A DNA stretch of 52,842 bases from Dehalococcoidia bacterium (lineage in GTDB: Bacteria > Chloroflexota > Dehalococcoidia > SZUA-161), in contig JAUXAX010000011.1 in assembly GCA_030619685.1 (NCBI GenBank), positions 1 through 52,842 of the forward strand, in the 5' to 3' direction. Both the position numbers and the translations under genes were made by a program. Numbering within the stretch: position 1 is the stretch's first letter; each line of letters starts with the position of its first letter. The notes under the pieces were generated by a model, which had not been told where the DNA came from, did no database searches, and worked only from the letters and a program-made list of their open reading frames with translations. Positions 31,988 to 40,581 of this stretch are shown piece after piece.

Positions 31988-33169
31988 ATGGCAGAGAGCA
32001 TAAAGGATAAAGTAGCCATAATTGGCGCGGGCTGCACCAAGTTTGGTGAATTATGGGACAAAAGTGTCTCAGACCTGATGGTTGATGCCACCTATGAGGC
32101 TCTTGAAGATGCCGGAATCGAGTCTAAGGATATCGATGCAGCGTGGATAGGACACTGGTCCGAGACTTCAGGATGCACAGGGATGTCCCTGGCGGGGACC
32201 CTGGGGCTTCAGTATAAGCCTGTAAGCAGGCTGGAGAATGCCTGTGCCACCGGCTCCGATTGCCTCAGAAGCGCCGCCTACGCAGTGGCATGCGGCGCAT
32301 GTGACGTAGCACTAGCTGTGGGAGCTGAGAAGTTAAAGGATATGGGCATCGCTGGCCTCCCTAACCAGGTTCCTCTAGGGACCCCGAATGTATTAACCAA
32401 TCTGTCAGCGCCGGGCCTGTTTGCCATGCTGGCGACCAGATATTTTCACCGCTATGGACTCAGTCCCCAGGACGGGAAAAGGATGATGGCCCATATACCG
32501 GTGAAGAGCCATCACAATGGCTTCCTAAACCCCAAGGCTCATTTCAAGAGAGAGATAACTCTGGAGCAGGTGCTGAATTCTCCCATAATCGCCTGGCCCC
32601 TGGGGATCTTGGATTGTTGCGGGGTGAGCGATGGGGCCGCCGCCGCCATCGTGGTGCGAGCTAGTGAGGCCAAGAAACTCAGGCCCGACCCGGTCTACAT
32701 TAAGGCACTACAGATTTGCACCAACCCCGCTGACGGTGCCAGTAGGACCGATTATGATTTTACCCATATTGAGGCAACGTATCGCGCCGGGCTGGCAGCC
32801 TATACCGAGGCAGGCATAAAGGATCCTCGAAAGGAAATTAGCATGGCTGAGGTCCACGACTGCTTCTCCATAAACGAGGCCATCATTATGGAAGACCTCC
32901 AGTTCAGTCCCAAGGGGATGGTTAGAGAGGACCTCGCGGCCGGCTTCTTCAATCTCGATGGGCCGTTGCCCGTGCAGCCCAGCGGTGGCTTAAAGTGCTT
33001 TGGCCATCCTGTAGCTGCCAGCGGACTCAGGATGCTGTACGAAGTATACAAGCAGCTCCAGGGAAAGGCTGGCCCCCGCCAGATTAAGGACCCAAAACTA
33101 GGGCTAACCCAAAACATGGGGGGGCACCCGGCCGATAACGTCGTGTCTTGCGTCATCGTAGGCCTATGA
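31988..33169 (+). CDS. SCP-x-type thiolase (acetyl-CoA acetyltransferase/thiolase-like)
   Basis: A 393-residue thiolase of the lipid-transfer/SCP-x branch that commonly pairs with DUF35 proteins. The nucleophilic Cys is in RLENACATGSDCLRSAAYAV (about residue 93). The other active-site segments are VHDCFSINEA, in place of the NEAF motif, and GGLKCFGHPVAASGLRMLYE with the GHP histidine. It either splits 3-ketoacyl-CoA with CoA or acts as a retro-aldolase, as in steroid side-chain degradation, where a thiolase-like protein also needs a DUF35 partner. It follows the HMG-CoA-synthase-like/DUF35 fusion by 16 bases, so a physical complex is likely. A close paralogue starts at the right end of the window. 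Confidence 0.92.
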   Translation: MAESIKDKVAIIGAGCTKFGELWDKSVSDLMVDATYEALEDAGIESKDIDAAWIGHWSETSGCTGMSLAGTLGLQYKPVSRLENACATGSDCLRSAAYAVACGACDVALAVGAEKLKDMGIAGLPNQVPLGTPNVLTNLSAPGLFAMLATRYFHRYGLSPQDGKRMMAHIPVKSHHNGFLNPKAHFKREITLEQVLNSPIIAWPLGILDCCGVSDGAAAAIVVRASEAKKLRPDPVYIKALQICTNPADGASRTDYDFTHIEATYRAGLAAYTEAGIKDPRKEISMAEVHDCFSINEAIIMEDLQFSPKGMVREDLAAGFFNLDGPLPVQPSGGLKCFGHPVAASGLRMLYEVYKQLQGKAGPRQIKDPKLGLTQNMGGHPADNVVSCVIVGL

Positions 33170-33193
33170 CATGATAGTTTCACAGGAGCGGTA

Positions 33194-34390
33194 ATGGATT
33201 TCCAGTTTACCCCAGAAGAAGAGGCGCTAAGAAAAGAGTTCGACGACTTCTTCAGGGAAGAGATGAAGAATGCCCCACAGGAATGGGTGACATCGCTCGA
33301 AGCAATCTACGGCATTGATGCATGCTGGGAATTCCACAAGCAGACGGCGAAGAAACTGGCGGCAAAGGGCTGGCTCTCCCGGCCATGGCCTAAGGAATAC
33401 GGAGGCCAGGATGCTCCCCTAATGGAGCAGTTTATCTTCAGCGAGGTCATGGGATACCACAGGGGAGCAGGCGTTGACCCCCTCGGCGTAGGAGTGTTGG
33501 CCCCCACCCTCCTTGTCAGCGGAAACGATGAGCAAAAGAGGGAACATCTGCCTCCTATGGCACGGGGAGAGCGATTCTGGTGCCAATGCTGGAGCGAGCC
33601 GAACGCGGGCTCCGATCTGGCATCCCTCACCACGCGGGCTGTCAGGGAAGGCGACGACTACATCATCAACGGCCAAAAGATATGGACCACCGGCGCTCAC
33701 CGTGCCGACTGGTGCAACATGCTGGCCAGGACAAATCCCGAGGAGAAGAGAAGCCGAGGGCTTTCCTTCTTTCTGGTGGATATGAAGACGCCGGGCATTA
33801 CAGTCAGGCCCGTCATCACTATGGAAGGCGCGCACATGTTCAACGAGGTCTTCTTCGACAATGTCCGCGTTCCGGCACGCAATAGGGTGGGCGAGGAGAA
33901 CCAGGGTTGGCTGGCTTCCCAAATGACTTCGAACTTCGAGCGCTCCATGATCATGGTGTTCTCCGTCTGCAGGCGGGAGCTTGAGGAACTGGTGGAGTTT
34001 TGCAAGGAGACAAAACTGGGTGGCGAGGTCCTGGCCAAAAGCCCCCTCGTCAGGCACAGACTGGCCCAGCTATCGATCGAGATCGATGCAGGTCGCGCCT
34101 TCGCCTACTCCGTGGTTTGGACTCAGATCAAGGGCGGCCTGATGATGGCCGGTCCTATGGCAGCAGCAACAAAGGTTCTCGCCACAGAGCTGCTGCAGCG
34201 CCTAACCTATGCCGGTTGCCAGATCATGGGACTCTACGGACAGGTAAAGGAGTCCAGATGGGCGCCGCTACAGGGTAGATTCGAGAGGGACTACCAGCTA
34301 TGCATAGGGCTAAACATGGGTGGAGGCACTTCAGAGGTTATGAGGAACCTTATCTGTTCGTTGGGACTGGGCCTGCCAAGAAGCTGGTAG
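33194..34390 (+). CDS. Acyl-CoA dehydrogenase, FadE-type
   Basis: A 398-residue acyl-CoA dehydrogenase, started 24 bases after the thiolase with GGAGCGG upstream. The FAD-site segments are FWCQCWSEPNAGSDLASLTT and DDYIINGQKIWTTGAHRADW; PWPKEYGGQDAPLMEQFIFS is the N-terminal lid region. At the C-terminal position where many family members have the catalytic Glu (xEGTS) this one has Gly (LNMGGGTSEVMRNLICSLG), so the base must lie elsewhere, as in several FadE subgroups. It belongs to the plus-strand run condensing enzyme-thiolase-dehydrogenase-dehydratase and probably acts on the same substrate series. Confidence 0.92.
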   Translation: MDFQFTPEEEALRKEFDDFFREEMKNAPQEWVTSLEAIYGIDACWEFHKQTAKKLAAKGWLSRPWPKEYGGQDAPLMEQFIFSEVMGYHRGAGVDPLGVGVLAPTLLVSGNDEQKREHLPPMARGERFWCQCWSEPNAGSDLASLTTRAVREGDDYIINGQKIWTTGAHRADWCNMLARTNPEEKRSRGLSFFLVDMKTPGITVRPVITMEGAHMFNEVFFDNVRVPARNRVGEENQGWLASQMTSNFERSMIMVFSVCRRELEELVEFCKETKLGGEVLAKSPLVRHRLAQLSIEIDAGRAFAYSVVWTQIKGGLMMAGPMAAATKVLATELLQRLTYAGCQIMGLYGQVKESRWAPLQGRFERDYQLCIGLNMGGGTSEVMRNLICSLGLGLPRSW

Positions 34391-34455
34391 CTAAGAGAAG
34401 GACAGGCTCAGACGATTCTTAATGAAGTGTCGAAATTTACGGCGAGGTGTTTGAA

Positions 34456-34938
34456 ATGACCGAGGGTTCAGAGATCGGGGCCGAGCTCAGAGGATTGATC
34501 GGCATAATGACCCAGCCTGTTGTTAATGAGGTGGAAAGGGGAGCCATAAGGAGATATGCCGAAGCCGTTGGCAACCCCAATCCTCTGTACAGCGATCTGG
34601 AGTATGCCAGGAACAGCAGGTACGGGGAACTGATATGCCCTCCCGGTTTCTTTGGCTGGCCAAGGAAAGTAAGTAGCGACACTATGGAGATGATGGGCAG
34701 ATTGTTTGCCCCCTTGTTCAAGGCTGGCTTGTTCCGCATTCTCGATGGCGGCGTGGAATATGAATTCTTCCTTCCCGTGCGCGCGGGCGACACACTAGCC
34801 TGGTATGCCAAGTTCGCCGACGTTAGGGAGCGGGAGGGCAAAACAGGAAGGATGATTTTTCTGACTATGGAGATCAGCTATATCAACCAGAATGGCGACC
34901 TGGTGGCCAAGGCGAGACAGACCTTTATCGCTCGCTAG
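34456..34938 (+). CDS. MaoC-like dehydratase, N-terminal (FAS1-type) domain protein
   Basis: 160 residues from the ATG at 34456, six bases after GAGGTG (GTG at 34447 is also in frame). A hot-dog fold of the MaoC dehydratase N-terminal type: VNEVERGAIRRYAEAVGNPN, PLYSDLEYARNSRYGELICP with PPGFFGW, and VEYEFFLPVRAGDTLAWYAK. Such proteins hydrate enoyl-CoA or dehydrate 3-hydroxyacyl-CoA, often as one half of a heterodimer with a second MaoC protein. No such partner is encoded here. It ends the plus-strand operon that begins at 30508; the next gene is convergent 45 bases away. Confidence 0.82.
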   Translation: MTEGSEIGAELRGLIGIMTQPVVNEVERGAIRRYAEAVGNPNPLYSDLEYARNSRYGELICPPGFFGWPRKVSSDTMEMMGRLFAPLFKAGLFRILDGGVEYEFFLPVRAGDTLAWYAKFADVREREGKTGRMIFLTMEISYINQNGDLVAKARQTFIAR

Positions 34939-34983
34939 CCGAGATTGAGATGAGATCTTGCTTGAACTCGGCTGCCGTCAAAT

Positions 34984-36543
34984 CTAGGGAGCCGTATCTC
35001 GTACCATCACCGCCCCAAAGATAGTGGTGGAGTATGCCATTCCCTCAGGGTGGAGGAAGAGCGAACCTTGCCAATTATTGTACCCCAAGCCTGTACCTAT
35101 GAGTTTCTTGTACACCGTCTCGCCGGTTGCGAAATCCATAGCAATGAGGTACCACTTTTCGTTCAGCCATGCTCCATCCTTCCCGTAGATGTACACCAAA
35201 CCGTTTCCCAAGGATAGCCTGAACCCACCAACAGTCTTCTCGCTGCTCGCCCAGACCTCTTTGCAGCTATAGGTGCCGTCATCATGCCTTGTGGCGTCCA
35301 CGCGAGTGAGGCCTGGTTCGGGATAGGAGATGGGGAATGTATGGTGCCCCCAGTTGTTCTCCACAATCGCCGAATATACACCGGTACCATTTCCATTCGC
35401 ATCAGCATGCTCGAAGCCGATGGCTGTGAGGTCTGTGCCGCTTTTACCTTCTTCGAACAGCGGCATGCTGCCCACCACAGCACCGTCGGAACGCCTGATA
35501 AACAGGAGATTTATCCTCGGCTCAGCATTGTCTGTGATAACAGCCAACCCATCCGGCCCTCCCACCAACGTCGTCGACGTTCCCGAGCCCACGCTGATAT
35601 GGCCAGCCTTTCGCTGAGCAGCCTTGCTGTAATCCGTGCGCCAATCTACAATAATGTTTCCATTGCCATCTTGGTTGAATCGGTACATCGCGCGGTCAGA
35701 GATAATGAAGACCCCCTCCTCGCCGACGGCGAAGGAATTCTCGATCAACTCCCCCTCTAGCCGCATCGTGTGGACGACACCAGAGTCCTTATTTATCGTT
35801 CCCACCATTCCCTCCGTGGTTGCGAACCAATAATACTCCCCACTCCAGTCCGGCAGCACAAACGCAGCGCTGTCCTCTTTCCCGGGCACGACGTAATCCA
35901 CAAGATCGTATTCGCGCACCAGTTTGAACTCTCCGCGGCCCTCATGATCGGGAGCCTGAACGACCTGGATGGTATTCTTAGTCGTTGGCACTATAGCGCA
36001 ATCCTGGTTGTCAAGGTAGAAGTACATCCCCGCACCGAGATATTCCCAAGGCTTGACGCCCCGGAAAAAGAATTTCAAGGGCCGTCGAGGTAGATCATAG
36101 GATGCCAGTTCTTCGAACGTGTAGGGATCCATGAGCTCGACTTTAAACGCCCTCCCGTTGCTGTAGACCGCGACAAGCCGTCCTTTGCTGTCAAAGGTAA
36201 TCGTACCGTACCCTCCAAAGCCCTGGGTTCTCGAGACGATCTGTGGATTCAAGCCGAGTGGTCCGCTCGCCTCATAGGTGTCGCTAATGTAGGCGTCACA
36301 GTGCATGTTGTTGCCCGGATTTGGCGCCATATAAGGATGTTGGGGAATCGGTACATGGGCGACCGGTTTTGAGTAGTCTACCGGGTGATATCGGATGAAC
36401 TTCTCACGCTCCGGCACCAATGGATAGAGCGGCCCGTTAGGGATGCGTTTCACCGGACCGTGACGACGTGCTACTACCGCGACAAAAACCGCACCAATTA
36501 GGAGCCAAGCTAGCGCTACGTATGACATGATTCCCTTTTTCAT
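34984..36543 (-). CDS. Secreted or membrane-anchored protein, probably a beta-propeller
   Basis: 519 residues. Residues 5-26 (IMSYVALAWLLIGAVFVAVV) are a signal anchor, so the rest should lie outside the cytoplasmic membrane. The body is rich in repeated beta-strand patterns with Gly/Asp turns (GTITFDSKGRLVAVYSNGRA, FVLPDWSGEYYWFATTEGMV, GTSTTLVGGPDGLAVITDNA, GNGLVYIYGKDGAWLN), like PQQ- or arylsulfotransferase-type propellers. I do not recognise a catalytic motif. It lies about 110 bases downstream of the cysC-sat-small-gene unit on the same strand, with a possible own promoter between. A role in handling a sulfated or lipophilic extracellular compound is only a guess. Confidence 0.6.
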   Translation of the reverse strand: MKKGIMSYVALAWLLIGAVFVAVVARRHGPVKRIPNGPLYPLVPEREKFIRYHPVDYSKPVAHVPIPQHPYMAPNPGNNMHCDAYISDTYEASGPLGLNPQIVSRTQGFGGYGTITFDSKGRLVAVYSNGRAFKVELMDPYTFEELASYDLPRRPLKFFFRGVKPWEYLGAGMYFYLDNQDCAIVPTTKNTIQVVQAPDHEGRGEFKLVREYDLVDYVVPGKEDSAAFVLPDWSGEYYWFATTEGMVGTINKDSGVVHTMRLEGELIENSFAVGEEGVFIISDRAMYRFNQDGNGNIIVDWRTDYSKAAQRKAGHISVGSGTSTTLVGGPDGLAVITDNAEPRINLLFIRRSDGAVVGSMPLFEEGKSGTDLTAIGFEHADANGNGTGVYSAIVENNWGHHTFPISYPEPGLTRVDATRHDDGTYSCKEVWASSEKTVGGFRLSLGNGLVYIYGKDGAWLNEKWYLIAMDFATGETVYKKLIGTGLGYNNWQGSLFLHPEGMAYSTTIFGAVMVRDTAP

Positions 36544-36579
36544 TCTTGTCTCCTTCTCCTTGCGATTCTTTTGCGCTCT

Positions 36580-36605
36580 ACTATATCACGATACTATATC
36601 ACGAT
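36580..36605 (-). repeat. 13-bp perfect tandem duplication containing a -10-like box
   Basis: ACTATATCACGAT occurs twice head to tail (36580-36592, 36593-36605). On the minus strand each unit carries GATATAGT, resembling a -10 box, just upstream of the beta-propeller gene. Duplication would give two overlapping promoter cores. No clear -35 box is seen. Confidence 0.6.
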
Positions 36606-36649
36606 GGTGTATTTGCAGCAATTGCAGCTCTGTCCTCTTGCCCCCCACC

Positions 36650-36946
36650 CTAGGTGGATGCCAGAAATGCATCTATCACGTCTAAGGTCTTCCTTTCGAC
36701 CACCAAGTCAAATATCTTGTCTTTTACATCCCTGGGCAGCAACTCGATGGACTTGGTGGTTGCCGAGTCGAACTTCGCCATGGGGAACCTCTTCAATATT
36801 GCGTCCCTCTGTTGCTCATTTGTGGGCACCGACAGCTTCCTCAGCCCAGCAAACGCCTCCTGGACCATGACCGCAATCCCAGCTTGCTGGAGTTTCTCCA
36901 ATCGCTCTTCGTTTATCCATATGTTTATCGGATAGGTTTCTGCCAT
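36650..36946 (-). CDS. Small conserved-looking protein coupled to ATP sulfurylase
   Basis: 98 residues from the ATG at 36946, one base after the sat stop, so translation is coupled. The protein is charged and mostly helical (ERLEKLQQAGIAVMVQEAFA, DVKDKIFDLVVERKTLDVID) with no cysteines or membrane segment. I do not recognise the family. Its tight linkage to sat suggests a subunit, regulator or chaperone of the sulfate-activating enzymes, but that is inferred from position only. Confidence 0.6.
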   Translation of the reverse strand: MAETYPINIWINEERLEKLQQAGIAVMVQEAFAGLRKLSVPTNEQQRDAILKRFPMAKFDSATTKSIELLPRDVKDKIFDLVVERKTLDVIDAFLAST

Positions 36947-36947
36947 C

Positions 36948-38195
36948 TTATATCTCCATCGGCGGAACACTGATAACGGGGTTCCTCTTGGCCAGATACT
37001 CCTCAGTCACGAATGGTGACCCAAAGCCGTACTTGTCACCGGCTTCCATGACCAGGTCGAAGACCTCTGGCCTGAATATCAGCCGCGGGGGTTTGACTCC
37101 ATCCTGGATGATGCTTCTGATAAGGGTACCACTGAATGCCTGCCGCTCTTTGTCATGTCCACAGAGGCCCGAATAGGTTACCTCACCGCAGACCGGGCAA
37201 TACCACCACTCAAGGGTCAGCACCGAGCCTATGCCCAGGTCGGGCACTTGCTCAAATATCTCATGGGCAGCATATGGGGAGTAGTATGTCCCCACCCCAG
37301 CGTGGTCCCTGCCAAACATATGATGGGTGCAGCCCAGATTCTTCCTCACAATAGCATGAAAGACAGCCTCTCGTGGCCCTGCATACCGCATATCCCACAG
37401 CAGAATGGATGTGAGGTGAGTGCCTTCCTTGAAGTAGCCGGCTCTCCCCAATGCATCATGGGTTAGCACGATCGCTTCGTCGATATAGTCTCCAGCTCTC
37501 TTTTCTCCAACCACGCAACTTACCAGGACGGCATCAGCACTGGAAGCAAACCACGCACCCTTCATCAACCACTCGTGTCCCGTATGGGGAACATTCCTGG
37601 TTTGATGAGCGACAACTTTCTTCCAACCCAGCTCAGCTATCTTCTGCCTGAGCACCTTAGGTGGATACCAGTATTTGTTGAAAGGCGGGTTTATCTTGGG
37701 CGGGTTTATAAGGATAACCCTGCCGCCAAGGAACCTGTCCCTGTAGGCATACGTCCTCTTTACACCGGGATGTTTGTCCTCTGCAGTGCCATAAACCTTT
37801 TCCGCCATCAGGGTCTTGTCATAGGAGAAAATCTCTTCCAGATCGAGTGTGGCAAAAGGTTGATCCTGATATGTAAAAAGAAGGGTGTCCCCCTCCTTTA
37901 TCCCCTTCTCCTTTATCTCCTCATTCGAGATATCAAAGACGATGGGAATGCTCCAGATGTATCCACTTTGAAGGCGCATGTCCTTGCACACTGAGTCTAC
38001 GTCCTTGGAACCCATAAAGCCTTCGACAGGAGAGAAGAAACCGTAAGCTATGCTCATAATCTCGGTTGCCCTTGGGCCCTCAAGAGCAAGTCTGATTTTT
38101 GCCTCTTTGGCCTTCTCCCTCCCCTTGGCCGGCTCCATCACCCTATCGACAAGGCTGCCTCCATGGGGTGACAAAGCATTGTTCACCTCTGTCAT
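36948..38195 (-). CDS. sat: ATP sulfurylase (sulfate adenylyltransferase)
   Basis: A 415-residue Sat that makes adenosine phosphosulfate (APS) from ATP and sulfate, or the reverse. Motifs: VVAHQTRNVPHTGHEWLMKG (substrate Gln/Arg and the HxGH nucleotide site) and HHMFGRDHAGVGTYYSPYAA. The zinc-type Cys set is in YCPVCGEVTYSGLCGHDKER. The ATG overlaps the cysC stop by four bases, so the two enzymes are produced together and the end product should be PAPS. No APS reductase or sulfite reductase gene is in the window, which favours sulfation or assimilation over energy metabolism (inference). Confidence 0.95.
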   Translation of the reverse strand: MTEVNNALSPHGGSLVDRVMEPAKGREKAKEAKIRLALEGPRATEIMSIAYGFFSPVEGFMGSKDVDSVCKDMRLQSGYIWSIPIVFDISNEEIKEKGIKEGDTLLFTYQDQPFATLDLEEIFSYDKTLMAEKVYGTAEDKHPGVKRTYAYRDRFLGGRVILINPPKINPPFNKYWYPPKVLRQKIAELGWKKVVAHQTRNVPHTGHEWLMKGAWFASSADAVLVSCVVGEKRAGDYIDEAIVLTHDALGRAGYFKEGTHLTSILLWDMRYAGPREAVFHAIVRKNLGCTHHMFGRDHAGVGTYYSPYAAHEIFEQVPDLGIGSVLTLEWWYCPVCGEVTYSGLCGHDKERQAFSGTLIRSIIQDGVKPPRLIFRPEVFDLVMEAGDKYGFGSPFVTEEYLAKRNPVISVPPMEI

Positions 38196-38851
38196 GTTAC
38201 CCCTTTCTTCAAATCAGAGCCACCGACGATTTTTTTTGGGGCGGATGGAATGATATCATGCTCTTCCAGGTAGCGCATGATCTTTTCAGCGCATTCTTCC
38301 AGGCTGTGTTTATCGGTCTCCACGATTATCTCGGGGGCCTGGGGTTCTTCATAGGGGGCATTCACACCGGTAAACTCACGAATCTCGCCTTTCCGGGCTC
38401 GCCCCCAAAGCCCTTTGGGATCCCGCCGTTCACATTCCTTCACCGCACATTTACAGAAAACCTCGAAGAACCGCCCCCGCTCGTTCAACGCCCTTGCCCC
38501 ATCCCGATCCTCTCGGTATGGCGAGATAAACGCGGTGAGCACAATCACCCCCGCATCAGCAAACAGATTGGCGACCTCGCCAATCCGGCGAATATTCTCC
38601 GTTCGGTCCTTCGGGGAGAATCCAAGGTCCTTGTTAAGCCGGTGCCGGATATTGTCCCCATCCAGCACATAGGAATTGCAACCCCTTTCAAACAGGAGTC
38701 GTTCCACCTCGTGGGCCAGGGTAGATTTACCGGAACTGGGCAGGCCTGTCACCCATATGACCGCCCCTTTGTACCTATTTCTTCTTTCTCGGTCCGCCTG
38801 CGTGACCAGGGGTCTGTGCCAGGTGATGTCCCTGCTTTTTGGCTCTGTCAT
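38192..38851 (-). CDS. cysC: Adenylylsulfate (APS) kinase
   Basis: 219 residues from the ATG at 38851, six bases after GGGAG (six more codons are open upstream). The kinase phosphorylates APS to PAPS. P-loop GLPSSGKSTLAHEVERLL. APS-site segments are CNSYVLDGDNIRHRLNKDLG and FSPKDRTENIRRIGEVANLF. ISPYREDRDGARAL and FTGVNAPYEEPQAPEIIVET complete the family pattern. The gene ends in a four-base overlap with sat. It lies 120 bases downstream of the CoA-transferase pair on the same strand. Confidence 0.95.
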   Translation of the reverse strand: MTEPKSRDITWHRPLVTQADRERRNRYKGAVIWVTGLPSSGKSTLAHEVERLLFERGCNSYVLDGDNIRHRLNKDLGFSPKDRTENIRRIGEVANLFADAGVIVLTAFISPYREDRDGARALNERGRFFEVFCKCAVKECERRDPKGLWGRARKGEIREFTGVNAPYEEPQAPEIIVETDKHSLEECAEKIMRYLEEHDIIPSAPKKIVGGSDLKKGVT

Positions 38852-38988
38852 CGCTTCTCCCTTTCGCAAGTCTTTGCCCCAATTTCTGGGTGACGGTCGA
38901 AATCGCAGAATTCGCTCGGCTATAGGTTCTCTTCGTTATTATGAATCATCCCCTTGCAAACATGTTTTACCCGGTCCCTCTTCCCAGG

Positions 38989-39654
38989 TCAGAGCTCTAC
39001 CTCCTTCAAGTCAGGGGATATGATAAGCTCAGGCTCGCTCAGGGCCTGCACCTCGTCCGCTGTCCAACCGGGGGCTACTTCCTTCAAGACAAGCCCTTCA
39101 GGAGTAACTTCGATCACAGCCAGGTCGGTTATGACCAGATCAACACATTCCTTGGCGGTGAGCGGATAGGTACATTCCTTCACTAGCCTGGGCTTTCCAT
39201 CCTTGGTGGTGTGCTCCATGGTGATAATCACCATCCTCGACCCCACAGCCAGGTCCATTGCGCCGCCTATGGTGCCACCGAGAGCGTCTCCGCCGGTGTT
39301 CCAGTTCGCCAGGTCTCCCTTCTCTGAGACCTGAAATCCTCCCATGATGCTTATCAAGCGCCCGCTTCTTATCATGACAAAGGAGGTGACGACATCGAAA
39401 ATGGCCATGCCGGGCGCCGGCGTGCAGAACCTGCCGCTGGCATCAACGTAGTGCCAGTCCGCCTTTTCAACCTCGTCCGACATAAGTAAGCGTCCATAGC
39501 CCAGCAGCCCGGCCTCTGTCTGGAACCTTATGCCCTCGGGCACATAGAGAGCACACAGAGTGGGAATCCCGAATCCCAGATTGACGCAGTCACCATCCTT
39601 CAGTTCCTTCGCCGCCCTCATTCCTATGACGTCTCTCTCAAGTCTTTGCTTCAT
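38989..39654 (-). CDS. 3-oxoacid-type CoA-transferase, beta subunit
   Basis: 221 residues. The beta half of a family I CoA-transferase (succinyl-CoA:3-ketoacid or acetate CoA-transferase type): DCVNLGFGIPTLCALYVPEG, then QTEAGLLGYG where most members have SENG, so the catalytic Glu is kept inside a TEAG variant. GGFQVSEKGDLANWNTGGDA, GGTIGGAMDLAVGSRMVIIT and PLTAKECVDLVITDLAVIEV follow the family. The ATG overlaps the alpha-subunit stop by four bases. The substrate is unknown; the changed motif next to the catalytic Glu suggests an acid other than acetoacetate. Confidence 0.92.
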   Translation of the reverse strand: MKQRLERDVIGMRAAKELKDGDCVNLGFGIPTLCALYVPEGIRFQTEAGLLGYGRLLMSDEVEKADWHYVDASGRFCTPAPGMAIFDVVTSFVMIRSGRLISIMGGFQVSEKGDLANWNTGGDALGGTIGGAMDLAVGSRMVIITMEHTTKDGKPRLVKECTYPLTAKECVDLVITDLAVIEVTPEGLVLKEVAPGWTADEVQALSEPELIISPDLKEVEL

Positions 39655-40436
39655 CTTGCCTGCCTCCCGAACAACAGATCACGTACACTTTCCAGTTGAG
39701 TAATCTGGCGTATCACGGCACTTCCCTTCTCCGGGGTACCCAGCCCTGTTGGGGGGATCTCCACAATGCGATCTACAAATATCCCCGGCGTAACCACATG
39801 CTCGGGGTCAATCTCACCTACCTCCACTATCTTCTCCACTTCGACGATGGTTACCTTGGCCGCCATTGCCATCATCGGCTGGTCTGACCTGTAATTGCCC
39901 CGGTAGACCAGATTGCCCAGCCTGTCCGCCTTGCGACCTACGATAAAGGCGTAATCAGGCCTGATCGGCTCCTGAAAGAGGTATTCCTTGCCGTTGATAA
40001 CCCTCTTCTCCTTCCCCTCCTCCAGAATGGTCCCCACACCAATAGGGTCATAGATCCCGCCAAGCCCGGCAGCACCGGCATAAAGCCTTGAAGCCAGAAT
40101 GCCATGCCCCATGACCTCGACCTCCAGCCCCTTTTCCACGTACTCCCTCACAAAGCCTCCGGCGCCCAACCGCATGATACCCACTATGGGCGAAATCAAC
40201 TTCTTCATCTGGGGGAGAAGCACCGAAGGCATGGCGGCGTGCTCCTCGCTGAAAACCTGAGGGATGAACGTGTGGGTGATAACGGTGAGGTCCTTCGTGC
40301 CCTTCCTCTTGAGAGCAGCGATCAGGTTCTGCGGAGTGGCCGGGATGCCCCAGGATTCTATGGCAATAGAAGCCCCATCGGGGATATCGGCCACCGCATC
40401 ATCGAAACTCTCAAATATTTTGTTAAGCATCTTCAT
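39651..40436 (-). CDS. 3-oxoacid-type CoA-transferase, alpha subunit
   Basis: 261 residues from the ATG at 40436 (21 open codons lie upstream). The alpha half of the CoA-transferase encoded with the next gene. The family glycine-rich loop appears as AIESWGIPATPQNLIAALKR. LRLGAGGFVREYVEKGLEVE-like text and EYLFQEPIRPDYAFIVGRKA, KADRLGNLVYRGNYRSDQPM match the family. It forms a heterodimer or heterotetramer with the beta subunit. It lies 145 bases downstream of the small Cys-containing protein, in the long minus-strand series that starts with the flavoproteins at 45.7 kb. Confidence 0.9.
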   Translation of the reverse strand: MKMLNKIFESFDDAVADIPDGASIAIESWGIPATPQNLIAALKRKGTKDLTVITHTFIPQVFSEEHAAMPSVLLPQMKKLISPIVGIMRLGAGGFVREYVEKGLEVEVMGHGILASRLYAGAAGLGGIYDPIGVGTILEEGKEKRVINGKEYLFQEPIRPDYAFIVGRKADRLGNLVYRGNYRSDQPMMAMAAKVTIVEVEKIVEVGEIDPEHVVTPGIFVDRIVEIPPTGLGTPEKGSAVIRQITQLESVRDLLFGRQAR

Positions 40437-40581
40437 CACCCCATTCCTTTTATATGGTTGTGCACAAGACGGTATATCATATATCGCGTCATCGTTCACG
40501 GGTACGATGACACTCGTTCTTTGGCTAATAGAATACTCTATGCTTCTCAGCTAAGGCCCGTATTTCGGTTAGAAGAAAGGC

